From Beutenbergia cavernae DSM 12333 (GTDB taxonomy: Bacteria > Actinomycetota > Actinomycetes > Actinomycetales > Beutenbergiaceae), in assembly GCF_000023105.1 (NCBI RefSeq), contig NC_012669.1:1302001-1366000 (forward strand): a stretch of 64,000 bases of DNA, in the 5' to 3' direction. The first letter of the stretch is position 1. Each line of letters opens with the position of its first letter. Positions 8,048 through 17,262 of this stretch are shown here, in pieces. The notes beneath the pieces were generated by a model. It was not told where the DNA came from and made no database searches. It saw nothing but the letters and a program-made list of their open reading frames with translations. A program made the position numbers and the translations under genes.

Positions 8048-9235
8048 TCACGGGCAGGCGGGCTCGGCGGTCCCGGTGATCCCCGTGAACGCCGGGCCGG
8101 ACGGGCTCGGGGTGCCGGTCACACCTGTCGGGCTGGGCTCTGGCGCGGGCGTCCCACCGGCATCGACGCCGGGCGGTGGCGTCACGGTGAGCGGCGTGTC
8201 GGCGGCGACCGCCGCGAAGAGCGTGTCGGCGTCGTCGGACCAGAGCACGTTGGCCCCGTCCCCGCGAGGCACCCACGGCACGGTGACGAACGTGAGGTCC
8301 TCGGCGCCGAGCCCGCGCATCGACGACGCGAGTCCGGCGAGACTCGTCAACGACCCGTACCGCGGGTCGGCCGTGACGGAGGACGTCAGGGCGTCCAGGA
8401 ACGCGTACAGGCGCGGCGTGTCGGTCAGCAGCTCCGCCTGTGTCGCCTGCCGCGCGATCGCCGCGAGCAGCAGCTGCTGCCGGTCGATCCGGCTGACGTC
8501 GCTCCCGTCGTCGATCGTCTTGCGCGCCCGCGCGAGACCGAGTGCCTGGTCGCCGTCGAGCACCTGCTCGCCGGCGTCGAGGTACAGGTTCGCGTCCGGG
8601 TCGGCGATCGGTTCCGGGAGGCAGACGGAGACGCCGCCGAGCGCGTCCACCATCCCGCGGAACCCGAGGAAGTCGATGGCGAGGAAGCCGTCGACGCGTA
8701 TCCCCGTCAGCGTCTCGACCGTCCGGATCGTGCACGCCGCGGCGTACGTGACGTCGCCGCTCGCCCCGCCGATCGCGAACGCCTGGTTGAACTTGCCGGT
8801 GCGGGGCTCGCTCTGCGACCCGTCGGGCAGCTCGCACGGCGGCACCGTCACCCACGAGTCACGCGGGATCGAGACCGCCTCCACGCGGGACCTGTCGGCT
8901 GACACGTGGAGCAGGATCGTGACGTCCGAGCGCATGTCCGGGCCGGCGGCGTCCTCTGCGGCGATCTGCGCGTTGTCCCCCGAGCGCGTGTCGGAGCCGA
9001 GCAGGAGCAGGTTGAGCGGACGCCCGGCGCCGGGATCGGTGGGTTCGGGTGCGCTCGGTCGGTCCGAGCCGAGCACGGAGTCGACGTCGGCGATCTGCAC
9101 GTTCCCCTGCAGCTGCTGGAGGGCGGCCCCGGTGGCGGTGCCGGCGAACAGCACGATCGCGAGCGACGCGAGGCCCACCGGGCGCAGGAGCGGCCGCCTC
9201 CGGCGTTGCGTGGCGTGTCGCGGCTCTACCCGCAC
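8048..9235 (-). CDS. LytR-CpsA-Psr (LCP) family wall polymer ligase 2
   Basis: The GTG at 9235 overlaps the end of the upstream LCP gene by 10 bases and has a GAGG-type site; 395 residues. A short Arg-rich cytoplasmic start is followed by one membrane segment (GLASLAIVLFAGTATGAAL) and an extracellular LCP domain: LLLLGSDTRSGDN, RSDVTILLHV, SIPRDSWV, KFNQAFAIGG, VDALGGVSVCLPE and LARARK with IDRQQ. The last ~40 residues are Pro/Thr/Gly-rich and variable. It is closely related to LCP 3 and cotranscribed with it. Its role is attachment of glycopolymer to peptidoglycan at the outer membrane face. Confidence 0.92.
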   Translation of the reverse strand: MRVEPRHATQRRRRPLLRPVGLASLAIVLFAGTATGAALQQLQGNVQIADVDSVLGSDRPSAPEPTDPGAGRPLNLLLLGSDTRSGDNAQIAAEDAAGPDMRSDVTILLHVSADRSRVEAVSIPRDSWVTVPPCELPDGSQSEPRTGKFNQAFAIGGASGDVTYAAACTIRTVETLTGIRVDGFLAIDFLGFRGMVDALGGVSVCLPEPIADPDANLYLDAGEQVLDGDQALGLARARKTIDDGSDVSRIDRQQLLLAAIARQATQAELLTDTPRLYAFLDALTSSVTADPRYGSLTSLAGLASSMRGLGAEDLTFVTVPWVPRGDGANVLWSDDADTLFAAVAADTPLTVTPPPGVDAGGTPAPEPSPTGVTGTPSPSGPAFTGITGTAEPACP

Positions 9236-10479
9236 ACCGCCTCGTCCTCGCCGGTGGTGACGTCCCACGGCTCGGTCGACTCGTCGGTGGTCGGGTCGGT
9301 CCCTTCGCCGCCGGCCGTCTCGCCCCCGGTGTCGGCGGGCGAGTCCGACGGCGTCGCGCCGGTGGTCGGGTCGGGTTCCGGCGTCGAGATCGGCTGGTCG
9401 GACGCGATGCGCTCCCAGAGGACGGCGCCGGCGTCGTTCTGCGTGACGACGTTGCCGGCCCAGTCGAACGGGACGGTCGTGAAGATGACGCCGTCGGCGG
9501 GCAGGGCGCGCAACGAGTTCGCGAGGCCGGCCATCGTCGTGATCGAGCCGATCCCCTCGCTCGTGGTGAGCGACGCCGTCGCCGCGTTGAGGAAGGAGAA
9601 CAGCGCGCCGGAGTCCGTGATGATGTTCTTCGACAGCACCTGCCGCACCATCGCGGCGAGCAGCTCCTGCTGCCGGTCGATGCGGCCGATGTCGCTGCCG
9701 TCGCTGCCCGCCACGTTGTGTCGGGCCCGGGCGAGCGCCAGCGCCTGCTGCCCGTTGAGCGTCTGGTCGCCGGCCTGCAGGTCGAGATCGGACTTCGGGT
9801 CCTGCATCGGCTCCGGGATGCACATCGGCACCCCGCCGATCGAGTCGACCATGCTCTGGAAGCCCGTGAAGTCGACCACCACGAAGTCGTCCACGCGCAT
9901 CCCCGTCATCTCCTGGACGGTGAGGACGGCGCAGGCGGCGCCGAACCCGATGTCGCCCGTCTGGGCGCCGAGGGAGAAGGCGGAGTTGAAGCGGGTGCCG
10001 TCGTCGTCGGTGCCGGCGTCCTGCGGGTACGTCTCGGATCCGTCCGGGAGCGGGCACGCGGGCACGTCGACGAGCAGGTCACGCGGGATGGAGACGACCT
10101 CCACGCGCGAGCGGTCGGCCGAGATGTGGACGAACAGGGTCGTGTCCGACCGCATCCCCTCGAACTCGCCGCCGATTCCGGCGTTGTCGCCGCCGCGGCT
10201 GTCGGAGCCGAGCACGAGGATGTTGTACGCCTCGCCGGCCTTGGGGTCGGACGGCGTGGACGGCCCGTCGGTGGGTTCGTGCGCACCGAGGATGTCGTCG
10301 AGGTCGTACCCGTTGTTGATGTTGTTCTGCAGGGCGTCGTACACCGCGTAGGCGCCGGTTCCGGAGAACGCGAGCACGCCGATCACCGCCACCGCGAGGC
10401 CGCGGAGGAACCGGTGGGAGCGCATCCGGCTCGAGTGGCGGGGGCCACGGCGCACGGCGGCGTCGGAGGTCGTGGGCAT
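9226..10479 (-). CDS. LytR-CpsA-Psr (LCP) family wall polymer ligase 3
   Basis: The ATG at 10479 has no Shine-Dalgarno but lies 8 bases after a TAAGAT -10-like box, so the message may be leaderless. The 417-residue protein has a short Arg-rich cytoplasmic start, one membrane segment at about 28-46, and a full LCP domain with LVLGSDSRGGDN, RSDTTLFVHI, SIPRDLLV, RFNSAFSLGA, VDSIGGVPMCIPE and LARARHNV with IDRQQ. The tail is Asp/Glu/Thr/Gly-rich. It is first in a two-gene LCP operon and probably arose with LCP 2 by tandem duplication, since both share the PLPDGS, IPEPM/LPEPI and RIDRQQ segments. Confidence 0.92.
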   Translation of the reverse strand: MPTTSDAAVRRGPRHSSRMRSHRFLRGLAVAVIGVLAFSGTGAYAVYDALQNNINNGYDLDDILGAHEPTDGPSTPSDPKAGEAYNILVLGSDSRGGDNAGIGGEFEGMRSDTTLFVHISADRSRVEVVSIPRDLLVDVPACPLPDGSETYPQDAGTDDDGTRFNSAFSLGAQTGDIGFGAACAVLTVQEMTGMRVDDFVVVDFTGFQSMVDSIGGVPMCIPEPMQDPKSDLDLQAGDQTLNGQQALALARARHNVAGSDGSDIGRIDRQQELLAAMVRQVLSKNIITDSGALFSFLNAATASLTTSEGIGSITTMAGLANSLRALPADGVIFTTVPFDWAGNVVTQNDAGAVLWERIASDQPISTPEPDPTTGATPSDSPADTGGETAGGEGTDPTTDESTEPWDVTTGEDEAVCG

Positions 10480-10487
10480 CGTCCAAG

Positions 10488-10553
10488 ATCTTAGGCGGGG
10501 CGTGCGCGGAGCGATCGCTGGCAGCGGGCGCATCTCGTGAAGGGTTCGTGCAC
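10488..10553 (-). promoter_or_regulatory. Candidate leaderless promoter with PHO-box-like direct repeats, LCP 3
   Basis: A TAAGAT box (10493-10488) stands 8 bases before the LCP 3 ATG. On the same strand GTGCACG begins at 10553 and CTTCACG at 10542, i.e. 60 and 49 bases before the box and 11 bases apart. These offsets fall on the same 11-bp series (16, 27, 38, 49, 60) as the repeats upstream of 13913 and 21226. Confidence 0.45.
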
Positions 10554-10598
10554 GCCGGCGCCGAGACGGAGGAGGGCGTCGGGTGCGGTGCGTGCGTC

Positions 10599-10646
10599 CG
10601 AGTGCGGTGCGCACCGGCCCACACTCGGGCGCACACACCGCACTCG
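10599..10646. repeat. Perfect 11-bp inverted repeat
   Basis: CGAGTGCGGTG (10599-10609) is mirrored by CACCGCACTCG (10636-10646). A third partial copy CACTCGG at 10623-10629 could pair with the first arm instead, so two alternative stems are possible. It lies in the divergent region and may be an operator or transcript structure. Confidence 0.5.
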
Positions 10647-10715
10647 AGGTCGGTGGCGCGCGACCGAGGGCTCGAGCAGGGGCGGGGAGCGGAACGGGTA
10701 GCGTTGCCCCGCCGG

Positions 10716-10743
10716 TGGTGCGTCACGTAGGCACCACGCACCA
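10716..10743. repeat. Perfect 8-bp inverted repeat upstream of epimerase gene
   Basis: TGGTGCGT (10716-10723) and ACGCACCA (10736-10743) flank a 12-base spacer, 54 bases before the GTG at 10797 and just after a TAGCGT box. This position fits an operator or a leader hairpin. Confidence 0.4.
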
Positions 10744-10796
10744 GGCACTCACGGAAGCGATGCGGGCGCTGGCCCGGAACAGGAGCGCGGACGCAC

Positions 10797-11858
10797 GTGG
10801 CGACGGTACTGACGGCCGACGACCGGCTCCTCGTGCTCGGCGGCTCCGGCTTCATCGGGTCGCACCTGCCGCGCCAGCTCGCCCGGCTCGGGATCGAGTT
10901 CGACACGTTCGACCTGTACCCCTTCGACCCGGTGCCCGGCGCTCCGCTCCCGCGCCGGCAAACGATCGGCGACGTGCGCGATCTCGGCGCCCTGACCCGG
11001 GCGATGGAGGGCTGCACGGCCGTGCTCAACCTGGCCGCCGCCCACCACGACTTCGGCATCCCGCCGGCCACGTTCGAGTCGGTGAACGTCGGCGGGGCGC
11101 ACAACGTGGTGGCGGCGATGCAGGCGCACGGGATCACGAACCTCTGCTTCTACTCCTCGGTCGCCGTCTACGGCTCCGGGCACGACGTGCCCCCGGACGA
11201 GACGACGCCGCCCGCGCCGGAGAACGACTACGGGCGGACGAAGCTGGCCGCCGAGGGCGTCTACCGGGCATGGCAGGCCGACGGCGAGGAGCGCCGGCTG
11301 CTGACGATCCGCCCCGCCGTGGTGTTCGGCCCGCGCAACTTCGCGAACGTCTATCGCCTGATCCGGCAGATCGACCGGCGCCGGTTCGTGCCCGTGGGGC
11401 CGGGCCGCAACCGCAAGAGCATGGCGTACGTGACGAATCTGGTCGAGGCGATCCTGCATGTCTGGACGCGCCCGCCTGGTGACGTACGGACGGATGGCTT
11501 CGAGGTGTACAACTACGCGGACAAGCCCGACCTCACGAGCCGCGAGGTCGTCTCGGTGGTGTACCGATCACTCGGCCGCCGGGAGCCGGGCCTCCGGCTG
11601 CCGCTCGCCCCCGCCGTCTGGGCGGCCAAGCCGTTCGATCTGGTCGCGCACCTCACGGGGCGGAACCTGCCCATCACGTCCGACCGGATCCGCAAGCTGT
11701 CCGACGCCGAGACCTCCTTCGGCGCCGACCGGATCCGGGCCACCGGGTTCACGCCCCGCATCTCCCTCGTCGACGGCCTGCGCCGGATGGTCGGCTGGTA
11801 CCGGGACCAGGGACGGGACGCCGCACACGTCGACCACCTCCCGCCGGAGCAGCCGTGA
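10797..11858 (+). CDS. NAD-dependent sugar epimerase/dehydratase
   Basis: A 353-residue extended short-chain dehydrogenase starting at GTG 10797. LVLGGSGFIGSHL is the NAD-binding motif, YSSVAVYG and DYGRTK give the Ser/Tyr/Lys catalytic set, and RPAVVFGPRNF is typical of NDP-sugar 4-epimerases and reductases. The exact sugar is unclear. The C-terminal region (residues 230-330) resembles members acting on nucleotide sugars or lipid-linked sugars, with a hydrophobic stretch near 265-275. Its stop overlaps the next start by 4 bases (GTGA), so it is translationally coupled to the double glycosyltransferase and probably makes or remodels the sugar used by it. Confidence 0.8.
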   Translation: MATVLTADDRLLVLGGSGFIGSHLPRQLARLGIEFDTFDLYPFDPVPGAPLPRRQTIGDVRDLGALTRAMEGCTAVLNLAAAHHDFGIPPATFESVNVGGAHNVVAAMQAHGITNLCFYSSVAVYGSGHDVPPDETTPPAPENDYGRTKLAAEGVYRAWQADGEERRLLTIRPAVVFGPRNFANVYRLIRQIDRRRFVPVGPGRNRKSMAYVTNLVEAILHVWTRPPGDVRTDGFEVYNYADKPDLTSREVVSVVYRSLGRREPGLRLPLAPAVWAAKPFDLVAHLTGRNLPITSDRIRKLSDAETSFGADRIRATGFTPRISLVDGLRRMVGWYRDQGRDAAHVDHLPPEQP

Positions 11859-13702
11859 GCGCCGGGACGCCGACCGCTCGTGCCCGGGTGGTCGCCGTCG
11901 TCGTCACGTACAACCGCCGTGACCTGCTGCGGGAGTGTCTCGACGGGCTGGCCGCGCAGACGCGGCCGCTGGACGCCGTCGTCGTCATCGACAACGCCTC
12001 GACCGACGGCTCCGGCGACGTCGCCCGGGCGCACCCGATCGCCGCCGACGTGCGCACGCTCGGCGAGAACCTGGGCGGCGCCGGCGGGTTCACCGGCGGG
12101 ATGGCGCTCGCGCTGGACGAGCACGGCGCCGACTGGCTGTGGCTGATGGACGACGACACGATCCCGCGGCCGGGAGCGCTCGAGGCGCTGCTCGACGTCG
12201 TCGACGCGCATCCGGCGCCGCTGTCGGTGCTCTCGAGCGCCGCCGTGTGGACGGACGGGCGCGACCACCCGATGAACTCGCAGCGCGTCCGGCCGGGGGC
12301 GGGCGTGCGCGAGCTCGCCGTCGCCGCACGGCTCGGCGTGACTCCGATCCGGACGGCGTCGTTCGTGTCGCTCCTGCTGCGGGCCGAGGACGTCCGCACG
12401 CACGGGCTCCCGTACGCCGACTACTTCATCTGGGGCGACGACTCGGAGTACTCCGGGCGCCTCCTGCGGGACGGGTGGGGCGTGCGGGTGCCGGCGTCCG
12501 TCGTCGAGCACCGCACGAAGCTGTTCGGGTCGTGGGAGGCGGACCCGGGCGACCGGTTCTACTACGAGATCCGCAACAAGCTCTGGCTGTACTGGCGCAC
12601 GACGTCGTTCCGGTGGTGGGAGCGGGTGCTCTACCAGGGTTCCGCCACGCTCGGCTGGCTCGGCACGATCCGGCGCTCGCCCAACAAGGGCCTCCTGCTG
12701 CGGCACCTGCGGCACGGCGTGCTCGACGCCGTCGCCGCACCTCCACGCCCGACGGCGGAGGTGCTGGCCGGCGAGCCGGCCGTCGCCGATGCGGTGCGCG
12801 AGCTCGAGGACGCGGCCCGCGGCGGGGGAGAGCCGCGGGTGTCGGAGAACGCACGCTGGGAGGCGGATGCTGCGACCCGGCCCGGGCCGGCGTTCTCCGT
12901 GCTGCTGCCGGTCTACGCCGGTGACGACGCCGCCGCGCTGCGTCGGGCGTTCGACTCCGCGACGCGTGAGCAGGAGCTGCCGCCCGACGAGGTCGTGCTC
13001 GTCCAGGACGGCCCGGTGCCGGCGGCGCTCGCGGCGCAGCTCGCCGAGCTCACGGCCAGCGACGACGTCGCGGTGCGGCTGGTCGTGCTGCCCCGCAACG
13101 TCCGCCTCGCCGCGGCCCTCCAGGCCGGTCTCGCGCAGAGCCGTCACGAGATCGTCGCGCGCGTCGACGCCGACGACGTGTCGCTGCCCTCGCGTTTCGC
13201 CCGCCAGGTGCCGCTCGTCGCCGACGAGGGCTACGACGTCGTCGGGTCAGCCATGCGGGAGTTCGACGCCGACGACGCCGCCCCGTCCGTGGGTCGGGTG
13301 CGCGACGTCGTCACGGAGCCGGACGAGATCGCCCGGGCCGCGCGGTTCCGCAACCCTCTCAACCACCCGACGGTGGTGTTCCGGCGCTCGGCGGTGCTGG
13401 CCGTCGGCGGCTACACGGACCTGCCGTACATGGAGGACTACTGGCTCTGGGTGCGGATGCTCAGGGCCGGGGCGCGCGTGACGAACGTCGCGGAGCCGCT
13501 GGTGCTGTACCGCACGGACGGCGTGTTCGCGCGGCGCGGCGGGATCGCGCCGCTGCGCTCGGACTGGCGGTTCCAGTCCGCGGCGCACCGGGTGGGCTTC
13601 GTCACCGCCGCCGAGGCGGCGCGCAACCTCGCGCTCCGCACCGCGTACCGCCTGGTGCCCACCCGGCTTCGTGAGGCGGGGTTCCGGCTCGTCAGCCGCT
13701 GA
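11855..13702 (+). CDS. Two-domain GT2 glycosyltransferase (GlfT1-like plus AmsE-like)
   Basis: A 615-residue fusion of two GT-A domains. The first (about 10-300) has VVVTYNRRDLL, NLGGAGGF and WLMDDD (DDD at 99-101), and resembles mycobacterial GlfT1, which starts galactofuranan chains. The second (about 355-590) has VLLPVYAGDD, ARVDADDVSLPSR and MEDYWLWVRML, typical of small GT2 enzymes such as AmsE-like transferases. A polar linker (about 300-355) joins them. The GTG start overlaps the epimerase stop (GTGA). Downstream Glf supplies UDP-galactofuranose, which supports a Galf-transferring first half. Two successive sugar additions by one polypeptide are likely, but acceptors are not known. Confidence 0.82.
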   Translation: MSAGTPTARARVVAVVVTYNRRDLLRECLDGLAAQTRPLDAVVVIDNASTDGSGDVARAHPIAADVRTLGENLGGAGGFTGGMALALDEHGADWLWLMDDDTIPRPGALEALLDVVDAHPAPLSVLSSAAVWTDGRDHPMNSQRVRPGAGVRELAVAARLGVTPIRTASFVSLLLRAEDVRTHGLPYADYFIWGDDSEYSGRLLRDGWGVRVPASVVEHRTKLFGSWEADPGDRFYYEIRNKLWLYWRTTSFRWWERVLYQGSATLGWLGTIRRSPNKGLLLRHLRHGVLDAVAAPPRPTAEVLAGEPAVADAVRELEDAARGGGEPRVSENARWEADAATRPGPAFSVLLPVYAGDDAAALRRAFDSATREQELPPDEVVLVQDGPVPAALAAQLAELTASDDVAVRLVVLPRNVRLAAALQAGLAQSRHEIVARVDADDVSLPSRFARQVPLVADEGYDVVGSAMREFDADDAAPSVGRVRDVVTEPDEIARAARFRNPLNHPTVVFRRSAVLAVGGYTDLPYMEDYWLWVRMLRAGARVTNVAEPLVLYRTDGVFARRGGIAPLRSDWRFQSAAHRVGFVTAAEAARNLALRTAYRLVPTRLREAGFRLVSR

Positions 13703-13757
13703 CGCCGCGACGGCGTCGCCGCGCGGGTGTGGTGGGAAGGTTGCCGGGGCGGCAACC
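13701..13757 (+). terminator. Two consecutive hairpins after the double-GT gene
   Basis: GACGCC-gcgac-GGCGTC (13701-13717) begins at the stop codon, and GGTTGCC-ggggc-GGCAACC (13739-13757) follows 21 bases later. Both stems are perfect, without a T-run. Together they are the clearest terminator-like structure in the window and separate this operon from the acyltransferase promoter. Confidence 0.5.
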
Positions 13758-13838
13758 GACGTTCCACGGTCGGGCCTTCACCGAGTCGCCCCGTCGGAAC
13801 CGCGGGCGCCACGCGTCGCTGAACCCGCACGACCACCG

Positions 13839-13904
13839 GTTCACGCGCCCCTGGGCGGCTGTTCACGCCGAACTGGGCGCGCGTTCACCACCCGCTCCTA
13901 CCGT
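13839..13904 (+). promoter_or_regulatory. PHO-box-like 22-bp direct repeats and leaderless promoter, acyltransferase
   Basis: Three GTTCAC units start at 13839, 13861 and 13883, exactly 22 bases (two helical turns) apart; the flanking bases read GTTCACG, GTTCACG and GTTCACC. They lie 60, 38 and 16 bases before a TACCGT box (13899-13904), which is 8 bases before the ATG at 13913. No Shine-Dalgarno is present, so the transcript may start at the ATG. There is no good -35 hexamer; the third repeat occupies that area, as expected for an activator-dependent promoter. Streptomyces PhoP recognises 11-nt GTTCACC-type direct repeats, so PhoP or a similar OmpR-family regulator is a reasonable candidate. 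Confidence 0.55.
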
Positions 13905-13912
13905 CGGGCGCG

Positions 13913-15997
13913 ATGTCCGGTGAGCGAGTCTGGCGCGCCGATCTCGAAGGGCTCCGGGCCGTCGCGATCGGCCTGGTCGCCGTCTTCCACGTGTGGGTCG
14001 GACGGGTCTCCGGCGGCGTCGACGTCTTCCTCCTGATCTCCGGGTTCTTCGTGGGCGGGGCGCTCCTGCGCCGCGTCAGCGGCGTCGGCGTCGGCGGCGT
14101 CGGCGCGGACGACGGCACGCTCCACCTCGGCGCCTACCTCGCCCGGCTCGCGCGGCGGCTGCTGCCGACCATGCTCGTGGTGCTCGCCGCCGTCGTCGTC
14201 GGTACGGCGCTGTGGCTCCCGCGCACGCGCTGGTCCGATGTCGCCGGCGAGGTCCTCGCCTCGCTGGGGTACGCGGAGAACTGGCGGCTGGCGTTCGGCG
14301 GGCAGGCCTACGGCGCGGCCGACCCCACGATCTCGCCGCTGCAGCACGTGTGGTCGCTCTCCGTGCAGGGCCAGCTCTTCGTGGCCCTCCCGCTGCTGCT
14401 CGTGGCACTGGCGTGGCTGACGCGCCGCGCCGGCGGTGGCCCGCACGAGGTGCGCCGCGTCGTCGTCGGGGCCGCAGCAGCTCTCGCCGCGGCCTCGTTC
14501 GCGTATGCGCTCGTGTCCGTCACCCGGGACCAGCCCTTCGCCTACTACGACACCGGGGCGCGCGCCTGGGAGTACCTCGCCGGCGCGCTCGTGGCCGCGC
14601 TGCTCACCCGCTGGGCGCCGGCCGGCCCGATCCGGTTCGCCGCGGGCTGGCTCGGTCTCGCCGCGGTGCTCGCGGCGGGCTGGGTCGTCGACGGCGGGAC
14701 GTCGTTTCCCGGGGTCGCGACGCTCGTGCCGGTGCTCGGCGCCGTCGCGCTCGTCGTCGCCGGCGCCGGACCCGGCCGACCGGGCGGCGCGTCCCGGCTC
14801 CTCGCGTGGCGCCCCCTCGCCGTCGCCGGGGGGTACGCGTACGAGTTCTACCTCTGGCACTGGGTGGTGCTGGTGTTCGCGCTCGCCGCGTTCGACCGGG
14901 ACCGGATGGGGTGGCTCGCCGGATCGACGGTGCTCCTCACCTCCGCCGTCCTCGCCTGGCTGACCCGGCGGGTCACGACGTTCGCCCCACGTGCCGTGCG
15001 CGCCGTCGCGGCGCGGCACGCCACCGGGCTCACCGCCCCGCGCCCGCTGCTGGCCCGGGCGCCGGCGCTGCTCGCGGGGACGGTGGCGCTCACCCTGGCG
15101 GGCACGGGCTGGTTCGTGTATCTGGACCGCGAGCGAGCGGCCTCGGCCGGGCTGGAGTGGGACGCCACGAGCCATCCCGGCGCCCTGGCGCTCGTCGACC
15201 CGGCGGTGTGGCCGACGCCTGACGGCGTCCAGCTGCTGCCCGATCTTCTCGACGCCGCGGGCGACCTCCCGGCGACGACGACGGACGGTTGCGTGGTCGG
15301 TTGGGACACGGTCGAGCCGGTCGCCTGCGACTACGGCGACCCGGAGTCCGAGCAGACGCTCGTGCTCGTGGGCGGCTCGCACACCGAGAGCTTCTTCCCC
15401 GCGTTCGCCGCCGTGGCGCAGGAGCGGGGTCTCCACATCCGGACCTACCTCAAGGTCGGGTGCTACATGAGCGAGGACGAGACGGCACGGCTGCACGACC
15501 TCTCGCCGTACGAGGCGTGCTTCACGTGGCGCGAGAACGTCACCCGGATCCTCGAGACCGAGCACGCCGACGACGTCGTCGTGTCGACGTCGACCCGGTT
15601 CGTTCCGGACGGTCCGGGCGACGTCGTCCCCGGCGGCTTCGTCGACTGGTTCGAGCGGCTCGGCGACGCCGGTGTCACGGTGCTGGCCCTGCGGGACAAC
15701 CCGGTGCCGCAGCTCGGGATCCCGACATGCCTCGAGGAGCACGCCGACGCGCCCGAGGCCTGCGCGCAACCCCGCGCGCAGCTGCTCTCGACGCCCGACC
15801 CGGTGAGCGAGGCGGGCCTGCCGGCCAACGTGCGGCCGGTCGACCTGTCCGCGGTGTTCTGCACGGAGACGACGTGTCCGGCGGTGCAGGGAAACGTCGT
15901 CGTGTACCGCGACGACCAGCACCTGACGGCCACGTACGCCCGCACGATCGCGCCCGCGCTGGACGACGCCCTCGGACCGGCGCTCGGCTGGTGGTGA
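13913..15997 (+). CDS. OafA/YrhL-type acyltransferase with C-terminal SGNH domain
   Basis: A 694-residue protein with an acyltransferase-3 membrane half and an extracellular SGNH half, the usual build of enzymes that O-acetylate surface polysaccharide or peptidoglycan. DLEGLRAVAIGLVAVFHVW carries the conserved His near 24 and is followed by GGVDVFLLISGFFVG; about ten or eleven membrane segments run to residue ~405. The SGNH part has LVGGSHTESFFP as block I and DDQHLTATYA with the Asp/His pair near the end. The ATG at 13913 has no RBS but a TACCGT box 8 bases upstream. It is transcribed alone from a candidate phosphate-type promoter and is followed by a hairpin. Confidence 0.92.
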   Translation: MSGERVWRADLEGLRAVAIGLVAVFHVWVGRVSGGVDVFLLISGFFVGGALLRRVSGVGVGGVGADDGTLHLGAYLARLARRLLPTMLVVLAAVVVGTALWLPRTRWSDVAGEVLASLGYAENWRLAFGGQAYGAADPTISPLQHVWSLSVQGQLFVALPLLLVALAWLTRRAGGGPHEVRRVVVGAAAALAAASFAYALVSVTRDQPFAYYDTGARAWEYLAGALVAALLTRWAPAGPIRFAAGWLGLAAVLAAGWVVDGGTSFPGVATLVPVLGAVALVVAGAGPGRPGGASRLLAWRPLAVAGGYAYEFYLWHWVVLVFALAAFDRDRMGWLAGSTVLLTSAVLAWLTRRVTTFAPRAVRAVAARHATGLTAPRPLLARAPALLAGTVALTLAGTGWFVYLDRERAASAGLEWDATSHPGALALVDPAVWPTPDGVQLLPDLLDAAGDLPATTTDGCVVGWDTVEPVACDYGDPESEQTLVLVGGSHTESFFPAFAAVAQERGLHIRTYLKVGCYMSEDETARLHDLSPYEACFTWRENVTRILETEHADDVVVSTSTRFVPDGPGDVVPGGFVDWFERLGDAGVTVLALRDNPVPQLGIPTCLEEHADAPEACAQPRAQLLSTPDPVSEAGLPANVRPVDLSAVFCTETTCPAVQGNVVVYRDDQHLTATYARTIAPALDDALGPALGWW

Positions 15998-16014
15998 CGC
16001 CTCCACGTACGGGA

Positions 16015-16029
16015 CGGCGCTGGGCGCCG
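16015..16029 (+). terminator. Hairpin between acyltransferase and glf
   Basis: CGGCGC-TGG-GCGCCG is a perfect 6-bp stem with a 3-base loop, 17 bases after the acyltransferase stop and directly before the TAGCCT box that may drive glf. Confidence 0.4.
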
Positions 16030-16031
16030 GG

Positions 16032-17255
<1,224 letters not shown>

Positions 17256-17262
17256 GACCGGC

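Larger units (their letters stand above)
10480..10796. other. Divergent intergenic region between LCP and epimerase operons
   Basis: These 317 bases contain no convincing gene. They hold the minus-strand LCP 3 promoter (10488-10553), two perfect inverted repeats (10599-10646 and 10716-10743) and a TAGCGT box (10699-10704) that could serve the plus-strand epimerase gene. An AGGAG site lies 11 bases before the GTG at 10797. Confidence 0.5.
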
